Assembly: GCA_019634575.1 (NCBI GenBank)
Contig: JAHCAY010000001.1
Location: forward strand, 1,302,001 to 1,366,000
From: Candidatus Didemnitutus sp.
GTDB lineage: Bacteria > Verrucomicrobiota > Verrucomicrobiia > Opitutales > Opitutaceae
DNA: 64,000 bases
Direction: 5' to 3'
Shown here: positions 8,410-17,033 of the stretch, piece after piece
Position numbering within the stretch: position 1 is the first letter of the stretch
Layout: the number at the start of each line of letters is the position of its first letter
Made by a program: the position numbers and the translations under genes
The notes under the pieces: model-generated
The model's input: only the letters and a program-made list of their open reading frames with translations
The model's database searches: none
Told to the model about the DNA's origin: nothing

Positions 8410-10608
8410 TCAGGCGCTCTCGTCGTCTTTCTTGGAGTAGGCCTTGGCGTAACGCTTTGCCTGGTGGTAGCCGTAGCCGTAATAATACGCCGCCCCGCCG
8501 AAGCCGGTTGGCATGGCGTTCAGCACCACGCCGGGCACCTCGATGCCGGCCTGCCGGAAGCGCGCGAGCACGCCGCGCACCGCTTGGCGGCTCACGGTGT
8601 TGAAACGGCACACGAACACCAGTTCGTGACAGAGCTTGGTGAACGCGACCGCATCGGGGAAGACGCCGGCTGGAGGCGTGTCGATGATCAGGACGTCGTA
8701 GTGCCGCTGGAGTTCCTCGATCAGCCGCGGGAGCAACTCGGCGGAGAGCAGTTCCGTGGCCTTGCGACTGCTGCCGCCCGTCCGCAGCAGATGCAGGCCG
8801 GGCGCGACCTCGGCGATGCCGAGGGCGGCGTCGCGCAGCATTTCCGGACCGACCGGGCGATTCTGGCCCAACCAGGCGAGCGTGCCGGCGTTGTTCGGGA
8901 GCGAAAAATTCCGATGCTGCACCGGACGGCGAAAATCGCCGTCGATGAGCAGCACGCGCCGGCCGTGCGCGACGAACAACTGCGCGAGATTGGCCGCGAT
9001 GAAGCTCTTGCCCTCGCCCGGCAGCGTGCTCGTGACGAGCAGCGTCTTCGGCGGATCGATGCGCGACGAGAGCATGAGCTGGCTGTAGAGCGCGCGGAAC
9101 TGCTCGGTCGCGGCCTCGTTCTGCTCGGCGCGCACGAGCTGGGCGCGTTCGCCATCATCGCCGGGCCGCACCGAGCCGATTTCGCCGAGCACGTCGACGC
9201 CGAGGAAGTGCTCGACGTCCGTGACGCTCCGGATGCGCCCGAAGAACAGCTCCACGGTGAACGGGTAGCCGAAGAAGATCGCGAGCCCGAGCATGGCGGT
9301 GAGCATCAGCGTGCGCCGCAAGTTCGGGGAGAAGGGCGCAGCGGGCGGACGGGCCATCTCGGAAATCTTGAAGTTCGCACCGCTGAGCTGCGCGCTCATC
9401 GTGGCGTCGTTCAGACGGGCGAGGACCTGCGAATAAGTCTGCCGGTTCGTCTCGGCGGCGCGGCGCAGCGTGTTGTATTCGACGCCGATCTCATCGAGAT
9501 GCAGCGCCTCCTTCTCGGCCTCGGCCAGCTGCTCGGTAAGTTGTTTCTCGACCACTCGGGCCTTGTCGGCCTGGTCGCGCAGGCTGGCGATGGCCGATTG
9601 GACGCGCTCGTCGCGCAGTTTTTGCAGTGCTTCGATTTCACGGCTGGAATCCTGCATCGCCGGGTGCCGGCGGCCATAGCGCTCGGCCATGACGGCGCGC
9701 TTCGCCTGGAGATCGGCGAGGCGCTTGGCGAGATCGGCGAGGCTCTCGTAGCCGGTCGCGGAGGCGAGTTGCTCGGCGGTCGCGTCGCGTTTCAGCAAAT
9801 CCTCGGCCTGGGCAAGACGGGCCTCGACGGCCAACCGGGCCACGCGGGCCGCGGTGGCGCTCGCATTGAGCGTCTTGAGGTTGTCGACGATGATGTTTTG
9901 GTTGGCCTCGAGGGAAACGAGATGGAAGCGCTGGCGGTAGTCCTGCAGGTCGCGCTCGGTCGCCTCGACTTTCTTGCGCATCTCCTCGGCCCGCTCCCGG
10001 AGGAACACCAGTGCGGCATCGTTGCCCGCCAGGCTGCGTTCCAGGACGTAGCGAACGAAGCTCTCCGCGTAACGATTCGCGATGAGCGCCGCGGCCTGCG
10101 GGTCGGTGTGCACAGCGGAAACGACCAGCAGCATCGTCTCCGGCCGGCGCTTGGCCGTGACCGCACCGCGCAGGAAACCGGCCAGGCCACCGCGACGCGA
10201 GTCGACGCGCGCGGTCGCACCTTCGCCGCGAGTCGCGTCACTGCCGAGCACGAGCGCGCTCTCCTCCGGCGTGAAGGATTCGGCGACGCGTTGGGCGAGT
10301 TCGATGCTGCGCAGCTGTTCGAGGCGCGTCGAGATTTGCAGTTCGCCCAATGGCGCCTCCGACATCTCCCGCATTTCCGGCAAACGATTCGGCCGCTCGA
10401 AAAACAGCGACGCCTCGGCCGAGAAAAGTTTCGGCTGGCTCAATTGCTGCCAGGCGAGGACCGAGCAGGCGATCAGCGTCAGCGCCGCGGCGACCCACAG
10501 GTGGGTGCGAAGCACGATGATGCTCTGGCGCAGGTCCACGCTGAGCGGCGCGGCCCCCGGAGTCGCGGGGTTCTTCTTGGCGGGTTGCGAGGTGCCGGAG
10601 CGAGGCAT
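8410..10608 (-). CDS. Wzc-like polysaccharide co-polymerase / tyrosine autokinase
   Basis: 732 residues. N-terminal Wzz/GumC region with a membrane helix about 30-48, a long coiled-coil periplasmic part (about 150-400) and a second helix about 430-448. This is followed by a cytoplasmic BY-kinase domain with Walker A TLPGEGKSF (about 525), Walker A' VLLIDGDFRRP (about 548) and Walker B VLIIDTPPAG (about 637). The tail ends in a tyrosine cluster (AAYYYGYGYHQAKRYAKAY), the usual autophosphorylation region. Such proteins control chain length and gate export together with a Wza channel, whose homologue is the preceding gene in the operon. Family length is typical. Confidence 0.95.
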   Translation of the reverse strand: MPRSGTSQPAKKNPATPGAAPLSVDLRQSIIVLRTHLWVAAALTLIACSVLAWQQLSQPKLFSAEASLFFERPNRLPEMREMSEAPLGELQISTRLEQLRSIELAQRVAESFTPEESALVLGSDATRGEGATARVDSRRGGLAGFLRGAVTAKRRPETMLLVVSAVHTDPQAAALIANRYAESFVRYVLERSLAGNDAALVFLRERAEEMRKKVEATERDLQDYRQRFHLVSLEANQNIIVDNLKTLNASATAARVARLAVEARLAQAEDLLKRDATAEQLASATGYESLADLAKRLADLQAKRAVMAERYGRRHPAMQDSSREIEALQKLRDERVQSAIASLRDQADKARVVEKQLTEQLAEAEKEALHLDEIGVEYNTLRRAAETNRQTYSQVLARLNDATMSAQLSGANFKISEMARPPAAPFSPNLRRTLMLTAMLGLAIFFGYPFTVELFFGRIRSVTDVEHFLGVDVLGEIGSVRPGDDGERAQLVRAEQNEAATEQFRALYSQLMLSSRIDPPKTLLVTSTLPGEGKSFIAANLAQLFVAHGRRVLLIDGDFRRPVQHRNFSLPNNAGTLAWLGQNRPVGPEMLRDAALGIAEVAPGLHLLRTGGSSRKATELLSAELLPRLIEELQRHYDVLIIDTPPAGVFPDAVAFTKLCHELVFVCRFNTVSRQAVRGVLARFRQAGIEVPGVVLNAMPTGFGGAAYYYGYGYHQAKRYAKAYSKKDDESA

Positions 10609-10619
10609 CGTGCAATCGG

Positions 10620-11240
10620 TCAGAATACGCGCTCGGGCACGAACACCACGTCGCCCGGCTGGAGTTGGAAGGGGTCGCCGCCGCGGCCGGCGAGCATGCG
10701 CTCAACGTCGACGGTGAACACCCGCTCGGCACCGGCATCGTCCTTGCGGGTGACGCGCACGCCGTCGCTCTTGGCGATGCGGGTGAAGCCGCCGGCGCCA
10801 GTGATCGCCTCGATGATCGGCATCGCCGCGGACTCGGGCGAGAGGGCGAGCTTGCCCTGCTTGTTGACCTGCCCGAGCACGAGCACTTCCTTGGGGCTGT
10901 ATTCGACCACGCTGACGAAGACTTCGGGGCGGATGAAAATCTCTTCGGCAATGTAGCGCCGGCGGATCTCCGCCTGGGCTTGCGCGACGGTGAGTCCGGC
11001 CACTTTCACCGCGCCGAGCAACGGCACGGGAATCTCGCCCGTGGCGTCGATGCGCCGCTGGACGGCGACATCAGGCTCGCCTTGCACTGCGATCTGCACG
11101 AGGTCGCGCGCAAAGAGGCGGTAGTTGCTATTCGTCGCGGATTCCGCGGCGCGCAACAGGCCGGACAGGACCAGCGCCGTGGCGCCGAGCAGCAGGCTCC
11201 GCCAGAGGGCGGAGCGGAAAACGCGCCTGAAAATGGCCAT
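10620..11240 (-). CDS. Wza-like polysaccharide export protein
   Basis: 206 residues if begun at MAIFRRVFRSAL, which gives a standard signal peptide (basic n-region, SLLLGATALVLSGLL core). A start at 11264 adds eight residues and is equally compatible with the upstream gene. Contains the Poly_export domain (NYRLFARDLVQIAVQGEPD) and an SLBB domain (KEVLVLGQVNKQGKLALS ... AGGFTRIAKSDGVRVTRKD), ending in QLQPGDVVFVPERVF. No lipobox Cys, and no C-terminal barrel helix as in E. coli Wza, so it is the short form found beside separate beta-barrel proteins. It lies between the barrel gene and the Wzc-like gene. Confidence 0.9.
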   Translation of the reverse strand: MAIFRRVFRSALWRSLLLGATALVLSGLLRAAESATNSNYRLFARDLVQIAVQGEPDVAVQRRIDATGEIPVPLLGAVKVAGLTVAQAQAEIRRRYIAEEIFIRPEVFVSVVEYSPKEVLVLGQVNKQGKLALSPESAAMPIIEAITGAGGFTRIAKSDGVRVTRKDDAGAERVFTVDVERMLAGRGGDPFQLQPGDVVFVPERVF

Positions 11241-11283
11241 GCAGGTCGATTGGAATCGCGGCATGGCCGCGCCGCGAGGGAAA

Positions 11284-12423
11284 TCAGAAGCGATACGTGA
11301 AACCGGCACCGAAGTTGAATTGCTGGTAATCCGACGTGGCAAGGTCGGAGCTGTTGTCGCGGATGCCGGCCGACGCATCGATGCTCGCGCTCTCGCTCAA
11401 CGCGTAGTTCAAGCGCAGACGGGCATTCGCACCGTGGTCGCGCCGGGCGCCGGCGCCGCCGAACGAGCTGTAGTTGGCGCGGGTGTAGCCGACGCTGCCT
11501 TCGAGGCTGAGGCGCTCGGCCAGCTCCTGTGTCAGCGACAGGGAGGAGTCGAAATTCTTCGAGGACTGGTCGGCGGCGGTCACGTTCAGACCTTGGCTGG
11601 CGCGCAGGTTCCAGACGGTCTTTTGCGCGGCGGCCCACGTCAGGCGGGTCGAGAGATAGAGCGAGCTGTTGTCGCCGAAGCTGGCGGTGGCGAAGCTGCG
11701 CTTCTGGACACCGACGCTGAGTTCGCCGGTGACCTTGGGCGCCAGTTCACCTTCGAAGCCGACGGTGTAGCGTGTGTCGTCGCCACCGGGATTGCGGCGA
11801 TTGAAGGAGCGATGCGACGTCCACGATTCGCCCCACGTCACGCCGGCGAGCGCCTTGAGCTTGGGCGAGTAGACGTAGATCGCATCCACGCCCACCGAGT
11901 AGTTCGCAAGGTCGCTGTAGCCCGCGGTGCGGTAATCGCTCTTCGTGTAATCGCCCGTGAGACGGGCGCCGAACTTCTCGCTGGCGAGATGTTCCCACTG
12001 ACCGTTCAGCGCGAAGTCCGCTGACTTCGCGCGCGTGTTGAGCGCCTCGTTCGCCATCGACGAGCGGCGCCAGCTGGTGCCGACCTTGATGTTCGTCTTA
12101 TCCGACGGCACGTAGGCCAGCCGCGCATCGATGCCGGGATCGAACGAATTCTGATCCGAATGATCCGTGAAGATCTGGCCGTTCGCCCACACGCCGACAT
12201 CCGTGGTCAGCTCGCTGACGTCGTGGATCACGCGCACGCCGCCATTCATCGAGTAAACCCAGTCGTGGACTTCGCTGTTGTTGACGAAGATGTTCGAGTC
12301 GTAGTCGAGGCGCGCCCCGACCGTCGAGACGACGCGGCTGCGGCCGATTTCCGCAGCCGAAAGGCTGGCGGCGATCAACGCCGCGCAAGCGACACTAGCG
12401 TGGTGAAGGACGAATTTGCTCAT
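11284..12423 (-). CDS. Outer-membrane beta-barrel protein (BBP2-like) of the glycan export operon
   Basis: 379 residues from MSKFVLHHASVA, giving a signal peptide (VACAALIAASLSAAE). The rest is alternating amphipathic beta strands rich in Tyr, Ser and Asp, from GARLDYDSNIFV to the C-terminal GAGFTYRF. A terminal aromatic residue is the outer-membrane assembly signal. The opening resembles the putative beta-barrel porin 2 (PF10082) group found beside Wza-like genes in exopolysaccharide loci, where it may supply the outer-membrane pore that the short Wza lacks. First gene of the minus-strand export operon; a divergent promoter region of 158 bases separates it from the ABC exporter. Confidence 0.82.
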   Translation of the reverse strand: MSKFVLHHASVACAALIAASLSAAEIGRSRVVSTVGARLDYDSNIFVNNSEVHDWVYSMNGGVRVIHDVSELTTDVGVWANGQIFTDHSDQNSFDPGIDARLAYVPSDKTNIKVGTSWRRSSMANEALNTRAKSADFALNGQWEHLASEKFGARLTGDYTKSDYRTAGYSDLANYSVGVDAIYVYSPKLKALAGVTWGESWTSHRSFNRRNPGGDDTRYTVGFEGELAPKVTGELSVGVQKRSFATASFGDNSSLYLSTRLTWAAAQKTVWNLRASQGLNVTAADQSSKNFDSSLSLTQELAERLSLEGSVGYTRANYSSFGGAGARRDHGANARLRLNYALSESASIDASAGIRDNSSDLATSDYQQFNFGAGFTYRF

Positions 12424-12581
12424 GGCGGGGGCATCAGTGTGGAAGGGCGTGGAAAAGTCGCTTCGTGGCCCCAAAGCTACTCACCCGGTCGTCTCGCAAA
12501 AACGCCGTGTCGCCCCGCAATGTCCACCACAAAACCGCACTGCCGCGTCACCCGCGAACGCAGCCAACGACCTGCAAAAGC

Positions 12582-14426
12582 ATGGACAGCCGCGCGCCGA
12601 AGCGTTCAGCCTCGACGCCGCGCCGGGGCCTACGGCGCCGTTTCGTGGACCTGCGCACCCTTTCCACCGCCCGCGCCTACCTGCGCGACCTCGACACCGT
12701 CTCCGCAGGGAGGCTCCGCATCGCCGCGTCCGTGCTGCTCGTCTCCGCCGCGTTGGAAGCCGCATCGCTCGCCTTGCTGGCGTCGCTCCTCCATGCCGGC
12801 GGCGTCGGCTCGCCCGGCAGCGCCGGACCGGCCGCCGGCCTGCCGCGGTGGATGCTCTGGCAACTCGGCCTCGGCAGCGCGCTCGCGCTGTTCCTCGGCG
12901 CCCGCCTTGCGCTGGCCGCACTGCGCCGCGCCCAGCAGGCCGTGCAGGCGCGGCTCGACGCCGATTTCTCCGCCGCGCTCCGCGCCCGTTTCCACCGCGC
13001 CGCGCTCGACGCCGACTGGCTGTTCCTCACGCGCCAGCGCACGTCCGACCTCACCCAAGCCTTCCTCGAGGAACTCCCCCGCGCCAGCCACTGCACCACG
13101 CACCTGGTGGGCCTCGCGACCACCGGAGTCGTTACGCTCGTCCAACTCCTCACCGCGTTCGCCATCGCGCCATGGTTCACGCTCGGCGTCATGGCCGCCG
13201 CCGCGGCTGCCGCCCTCGGGCTCCGCTCCTGGCAACGCCGGCAACACCACCTGCTCGGCCAGCAACCCGCCCAACGCGCCGGCGTCGCCGCCGCCGTCAC
13301 CGAACATCTCGCCGGCCTGAAAATCGCCAAGAGCTACGGCCGCACCGACGCGCATCACGGGCAATTCCGCGAACTCCTCGGCGAGCTCTCACGCCTCACG
13401 GTGCACGCACAGGACCGCGCCGCGCACATGCGCTTCTGGGTCGAGATCACCTCGCTCGCCACGCTCGGCATCTTCGCCGCCGGCGCACTCCTCTGGCGAC
13501 CGCTCGGGCTCGGCCCGCTGCTGTTGCTCGGATTCATCTTCTCGCGCCTCCTCGCCCAGGCGTCGCAGCTCCACAGCTCGTGGCAACAACTCGCAGTCAA
13601 CCTCCCGTCCTACGCCGCCACCGAGGCGCAACGTGCGCGCTACCTCGCCGCCGCCGAGCCGCCCGACACCGCGGCCCACCGCCTCGCCCTCACGCAGGAA
13701 CTCCGCTTCACGCGCGTCTCCTTCCGCTACGCGCCGGACCGACCGCTCGCGCTCGGCGAGATCGACTTGGTTCTCCCCGCGCGCCGCGCCACCGCGCTCT
13801 GCGGCCGCTCCGGCGCCGGCAAAAGCACCCTCGCCGACCTCGCCCTCGGCCTGCTCCAACCCGACGCCGGCGAAGTGCTCGTCGATGGCACCTCGCTCAC
13901 CGGCGCCGCGCGCCACGCCTGGCGCCGCTCCATCGGCTACGTGCCGCAGGAAACCTTTCTCTTCCACGACACCGTCCGCGCGAACCTCCTCTGGGCCAAA
14001 CCCGACGCCTCGCCTGCCGAACTCGCCGCCGCGCTCCACGCCGCCGCCGCCGAGGAATTCGTCGCACGTCTCCCCCACGGGCTCGACACCGTGATCGGCG
14101 ATCGCGGCCTGCGCCTCTCCGGCGGCGAACGCCAGCGCCTCGCCCTCGCCCGCGCGCTCCTGCGCCGTCCTTCCCTCCTCGTCCTCGACGAAGCCACCAG
14201 CTCGCTCGATCCGCAAAACGAACGCCTCGTCCAGGAAGCCCTCGAGCGCCTCCACGGCGAAACCACGATCCTGCTCATCGCCCACCGCCTCTCCACCGTG
14301 CGCGCCGCCGACCGCATCGTCGTCCTCGAAGCCGGCCGCATCGCCGAGACCGGCACCTGGGACGAACTCGCCGCGCGCGAACACGGCGCCTTCCGCGCGT
14401 TGCTCGCCGCCGACGCCCGCACATGA
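12582..14426 (+). CDS. ABC exporter, fused permease and ATPase (MsbA-like)
   Basis: 614 residues from ATG at 12582. An N-terminal six-helix permease region (about 30-330) is followed by a nucleotide-binding domain with Walker A GRSGAGKST (about residues 408-416), Q-loop VPQETFLF, signature LSGGERQRLALARALL and Walker B LLVLDEATSSLD, then the switch His in LIAHRLSTVR. These half-transporters act as homodimers exporting lipids, lipid-linked sugars or peptides. No Wzx flippase is visible in the window, so this could move the lipid-linked glycan. Being coupled (ATGA) to a nucleotidyltransferase of a type found in peptide-modification cassettes, it could instead export the putative peptide product. 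Sequence alone does not decide. Confidence 0.9.
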   Translation: MDSRAPKRSASTPRRGLRRRFVDLRTLSTARAYLRDLDTVSAGRLRIAASVLLVSAALEAASLALLASLLHAGGVGSPGSAGPAAGLPRWMLWQLGLGSALALFLGARLALAALRRAQQAVQARLDADFSAALRARFHRAALDADWLFLTRQRTSDLTQAFLEELPRASHCTTHLVGLATTGVVTLVQLLTAFAIAPWFTLGVMAAAAAAALGLRSWQRRQHHLLGQQPAQRAGVAAAVTEHLAGLKIAKSYGRTDAHHGQFRELLGELSRLTVHAQDRAAHMRFWVEITSLATLGIFAAGALLWRPLGLGPLLLLGFIFSRLLAQASQLHSSWQQLAVNLPSYAATEAQRARYLAAAEPPDTAAHRLALTQELRFTRVSFRYAPDRPLALGEIDLVLPARRATALCGRSGAGKSTLADLALGLLQPDAGEVLVDGTSLTGAARHAWRRSIGYVPQETFLFHDTVRANLLWAKPDASPAELAAALHAAAAEEFVARLPHGLDTVIGDRGLRLSGGERQRLALARALLRRPSLLVLDEATSSLDPQNERLVQEALERLHGETTILLIAHRLSTVRAADRIVVLEAGRIAETGTWDELAAREHGAFRALLAADART

Positions 14427-15565
14427 TCGCTTCGCCCGCGTCTCCGGCGTTTTCCCCCGAGCTGCGTCTGCTCCTGACGCTGGCGCGCGGCGCCCTCGGA
14501 CGCGACGGCGCGCCACCTGATGCGACTGGCGTCGACTGGCGTCGCTTCGTTGCCGCGGTCGAGCGACACCGTCTTGCGCCGTTCCTTCTAGCGCATGCTG
14601 GCACCGTGCTCGCCGCGCATTGCCCGCGCGACGTCGTGGAGCGCGTGCGCGCCTCCGCCGTCCAATCGCTTCGCCGCTCCCTCGCGCAGACGGCCGAATT
14701 GTTCCGGCTCACCGACGCTCTCGCCGCCGCGGGCATATCGTCTTTCACGATCAAGGGCGTCGTTCTCGCCCAACAGCTGCACGGCCAACCGGCCGCGCGT
14801 TTCAGCGGCGATCTCGATCTCGTCGTCACGCCGCACGATGCCGGCGCCGCCGACGCGGCGCTGCAAGCCGCCGGACTGCGGCGCACGTGGCCGGAATTCC
14901 CCCTGACGCCGCGCCAGCTGAGCGCATTCGTCCGAGCCAAGCCCGATTTCGAATACCAGCTCGCGCACTCCGACGAACCGCTCCGCATCGAACTCCTCTG
15001 GCGCTTGGAAGGTGCGCCCGCGGACCACGCGGTCACGACGGTTTCGCTCGCCGGCCGCGACGTGCGCACGCTGTCGCTCGGGGACCATGCGCTGCTGCTT
15101 TTCCAACACGGCGCGCGCCACGCGTGGTTCCGCCTCTTCTGGCTCGTGGACATCGCGCGCCTGCTCGAGCGCGACGATCTCGACTGGGCCGCGCTCCGCC
15201 TCCGCGCCTGCGCGGCCGGCTCCGAGCGCGCCCTGCGGCAGGGCGTCGCGCTGGCCGTCGAGTTGTTCGGCTCACCCATTCCTGCCGCGCTCGCCGACGC
15301 ACCGGCCAGCGGTCGGCTGCTCGCCGAGGCGCGCCGACAGATTGTCCGCACGCCGCGCCGCAACGAGTCGATCGTCGAGTGGATGCGTCAACTTCGGTAT
15401 CGCCTGCGGCTTGCTCGCGGCGCCTCCGCGAAATGGCGTGTGCTCGTTCCGCACTTGTTCACGCCGGGCAACTGGCGGGTGTGGCGGCTGCCCGACCGCT
15501 GGTTCTGGCTCTACTACCCGGCCACGCCGTTCCTGTGGCTGTGGCGCTTGTTGCGCCGTCGCTAA
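14423..15565 (+). CDS. Nucleotidyltransferase family protein (PF14907-type)
   Basis: 380 residues. The catalytic motif is intact: RFSGDLDLVV with the paired aspartates D130 and D132, preceded by the helix FTIKGVVLAQQLHG typical of this uncharacterised group. A helical C-terminal half (LFWLVDIARLL, WRLPDRWFWLYYPATP) follows. Relatives occur in lasso-peptide clusters and in exopolysaccharide cassettes that also contain a PqqD-like protein and an HPr-kinase-like protein, both present in this window at 29-31 kb. The start overlaps the ABC exporter stop (ATGA). Its 3' end overlaps tail to tail with the methyltransferase by four bases. The substrate is unknown. Confidence 0.8.
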   Translation: MIASPASPAFSPELRLLLTLARGALGRDGAPPDATGVDWRRFVAAVERHRLAPFLLAHAGTVLAAHCPRDVVERVRASAVQSLRRSLAQTAELFRLTDALAAAGISSFTIKGVVLAQQLHGQPAARFSGDLDLVVTPHDAGAADAALQAAGLRRTWPEFPLTPRQLSAFVRAKPDFEYQLAHSDEPLRIELLWRLEGAPADHAVTTVSLAGRDVRTLSLGDHALLLFQHGARHAWFRLFWLVDIARLLERDDLDWAALRLRACAAGSERALRQGVALAVELFGSPIPAALADAPASGRLLAEARRQIVRTPRRNESIVEWMRQLRYRLRLARGASAKWRVLVPHLFTPGNWRVWRLPDRWFWLYYPATPFLWLWRLLRRR

Positions 15566-16302
15566 CCGCCACGTTTCCGCCACACCACCTGGCGATCCGG
15601 CTCCGCGGCGAGCCGGCGATTGTCCCGATCGAAGCGCGGATGTGGCGCGCCCCCCGGCGGCAACGTCAGCACCGGCTCGAAATCCGATGCGCAAGCCGCG
15701 TCCTCGAAACGGAAATTCGCCCAGCGAAACGCGAGATAGCCGCCGGGTTTCAAGCAACGCGCCAGCCCGCCGAGCACGCGCTCGAAATCCCCGAAGCGAA
15801 TGAACGCCGCACAGCTCTCGCGCGCCTCGTCCTTCAACGCGGAATGCTGAAACACCGCGAGGCACAGCACCGCATCGTAGCTGTCCGCGCTTTCGCCGGC
15901 GGCGTCCGCGGCGCACGTGAACTCCATGCGCTCGCCCGCCGCACCCTCGGCTGCGCGCCGTCGTTCCGCCACCGCGATGTCCAGCGCGTTCACGTCCACT
16001 CCCTTGATGAACGCCTGCGGCAAACGCCGCCGCAGCGAGAACGCTTCTTCGCCCGTCGCGCAACCGAACGACAGCACGCGCGCGTCCGCCCGCGCCGCGA
16101 GCCGCTCGCCGAGAAAGGCGAAGATGCGCGGATACCGCTCTTCGCGGGTGAAGCTCCGGAATTGAAACTGTCCGCGCGCCGGCCGCAGCCGCCGCAAGTA
16201 GTCGCGGCGGAACACCCGATCCGTCGCGAAATGCCACGCGAACCGCAGCGCGCGGTAAATGCGGAAGCGACGAAGCGGGGGTTTCAGAGTTTCGAGCGAC
16301 AC
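15562..16302 (-). CDS. Class I SAM-dependent methyltransferase
   Basis: 246 residues. Motif I reads VLSFGCATGEEAFSLRRRLP (about residues 75-94), followed by GVDVNALDIAVA (motif II) and LCLAVFQHSAL in the motif IV area. The CATGEEA version of motif I and the following layout recall CheR-like methyltransferases, but there is no CheR N-terminal domain, so small-molecule or peptide methylation is as likely. It faces the nucleotidyltransferase tail to tail. What it methylates is unknown. Confidence 0.75.
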   Translation of the reverse strand: MSLETLKPPLRRFRIYRALRFAWHFATDRVFRRDYLRRLRPARGQFQFRSFTREERYPRIFAFLGERLAARADARVLSFGCATGEEAFSLRRRLPQAFIKGVDVNALDIAVAERRRAAEGAAGERMEFTCAADAAGESADSYDAVLCLAVFQHSALKDEARESCAAFIRFGDFERVLGGLARCLKPGGYLAFRWANFRFEDAACASDFEPVLTLPPGGAPHPRFDRDNRRLAAEPDRQVVWRKRGG

Positions 16303-16566
16303 GCGCCTCGTTTCGCGGATTCGTCGCGGCGCCGCAACGATCGAAACTCCCGCCAGAATCTCGCCACCACACTCGAAACCGCCGCTCTCAGCTCGAGTCG
16401 CCCGAATCCACGACGCAGTTGTTCGTTACCTAATACGTAATTTCGCCCTTTCGCCCCACCGATCTGCGCGGCGCGCCCCGACGCGCGATACCCGACGGTG
16501 CCAGCGTGCCGACAAATTCGCCTTGCGTCGATTGCAGCGCGGCTCGCCTATCGCGAGGGCCTTTCC
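16303..16566. promoter_or_regulatory. Intergenic region upstream of the lasso B2-like gene
   Basis: 264 bases between divergent genes. Most is GC-rich, but 16419-16445 is a distinct AT-rich patch (TTGTTCGTTACCTAATACGT and following) about 120 bases before the B2 start. It is a reasonable site for a promoter, although I cannot place -35/-10 boxes with standard spacing. No convincing small gene was found here. Confidence 0.35.
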
Positions 16567-17022
16567 ATGTCGCGCTGGCAAAAGTTTCTCCGTCGCAGCG
16601 GTCGCGAGCGGCTCCTCTTCGTCGAGGCGCTGGCGGGCTTGTGCTGGGACAAGGCGCGGGTGCATCTGCTGCCGTTCCATCGCATTGCGCGCACGTTCGG
16701 AGCGCCGCAACGTGAAACGGCCAAGACAATTTCCTCCACCGAGCGCGCGATCGCCGTCGAGATTTCCTGGGCCGTGCAAGCCGCCGCGCGTCACGCCCCG
16801 ATCTCCTTTGTTTGTCTGCCCCAGGCCATCGCCGCGCAGCGAATGCTGCGCCGCCGCGGCATCGCCAGCACGCTCTACCTCGGCGTCGCGCCCGACCGCG
16901 CCGATCCAGCGCTCCTGCAAGCTCACGCCTGGCTCCGCGCCGGCGACAAGATCCTCACCGGTGAACTCGAAGCCGTCCGCCACCGCCCGCTCGCGTGGTT
17001 CGGCTGGGAGTCGCCGGACTGA
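16567..17022 (+). CDS. Lasso-peptide biosynthesis B2-like (transglutaminase-fold) protein
   Basis: 151 residues from MSRWQKFLRRSG, the length of stand-alone B2 proteins. These carry the Cys protease (transglutaminase-like) fold that removes the leader from lasso precursors, guided by a separate PqqD-like B1. Visible signature: C83 in SFVCLPQAIAAQRMLRRRGI, then LYLGVAPD, and H120 in QAHAWLRAGDK, with D127 a possible third triad member. The first 70 residues are the helical part usual for the family. An open frame extends 23 codons upstream but lacks B2-like sequence. Next in line is an Asp/Asn beta-hydroxylase 12 bases away. Cyclase, candidate precursor and B1 lie 5.6-13 kb downstream, an unusually scattered arrangement. 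Confidence 0.85.
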   Translation: MSRWQKFLRRSGRERLLFVEALAGLCWDKARVHLLPFHRIARTFGAPQRETAKTISSTERAIAVEISWAVQAAARHAPISFVCLPQAIAAQRMLRRRGIASTLYLGVAPDRADPALLQAHAWLRAGDKILTGELEAVRHRPLAWFGWESPD

Positions 17023-17033
17023 CCTGCTTCCCC

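Noticed and set aside
7150..10956. A 1268-codon plus-strand open frame
   Set aside because: Antisense to the Wzc-like gene and overlapping the ligase gene; Arg/Gly/Ala-rich with no motif. Long antisense frames are expected at this GC content.
16426..16983. Minus-strand frames opposite the B2 gene as a possible precursor or repressor
   Set aside because: They mirror B2 codons and show neither a leader motif nor a DNA-binding motif.
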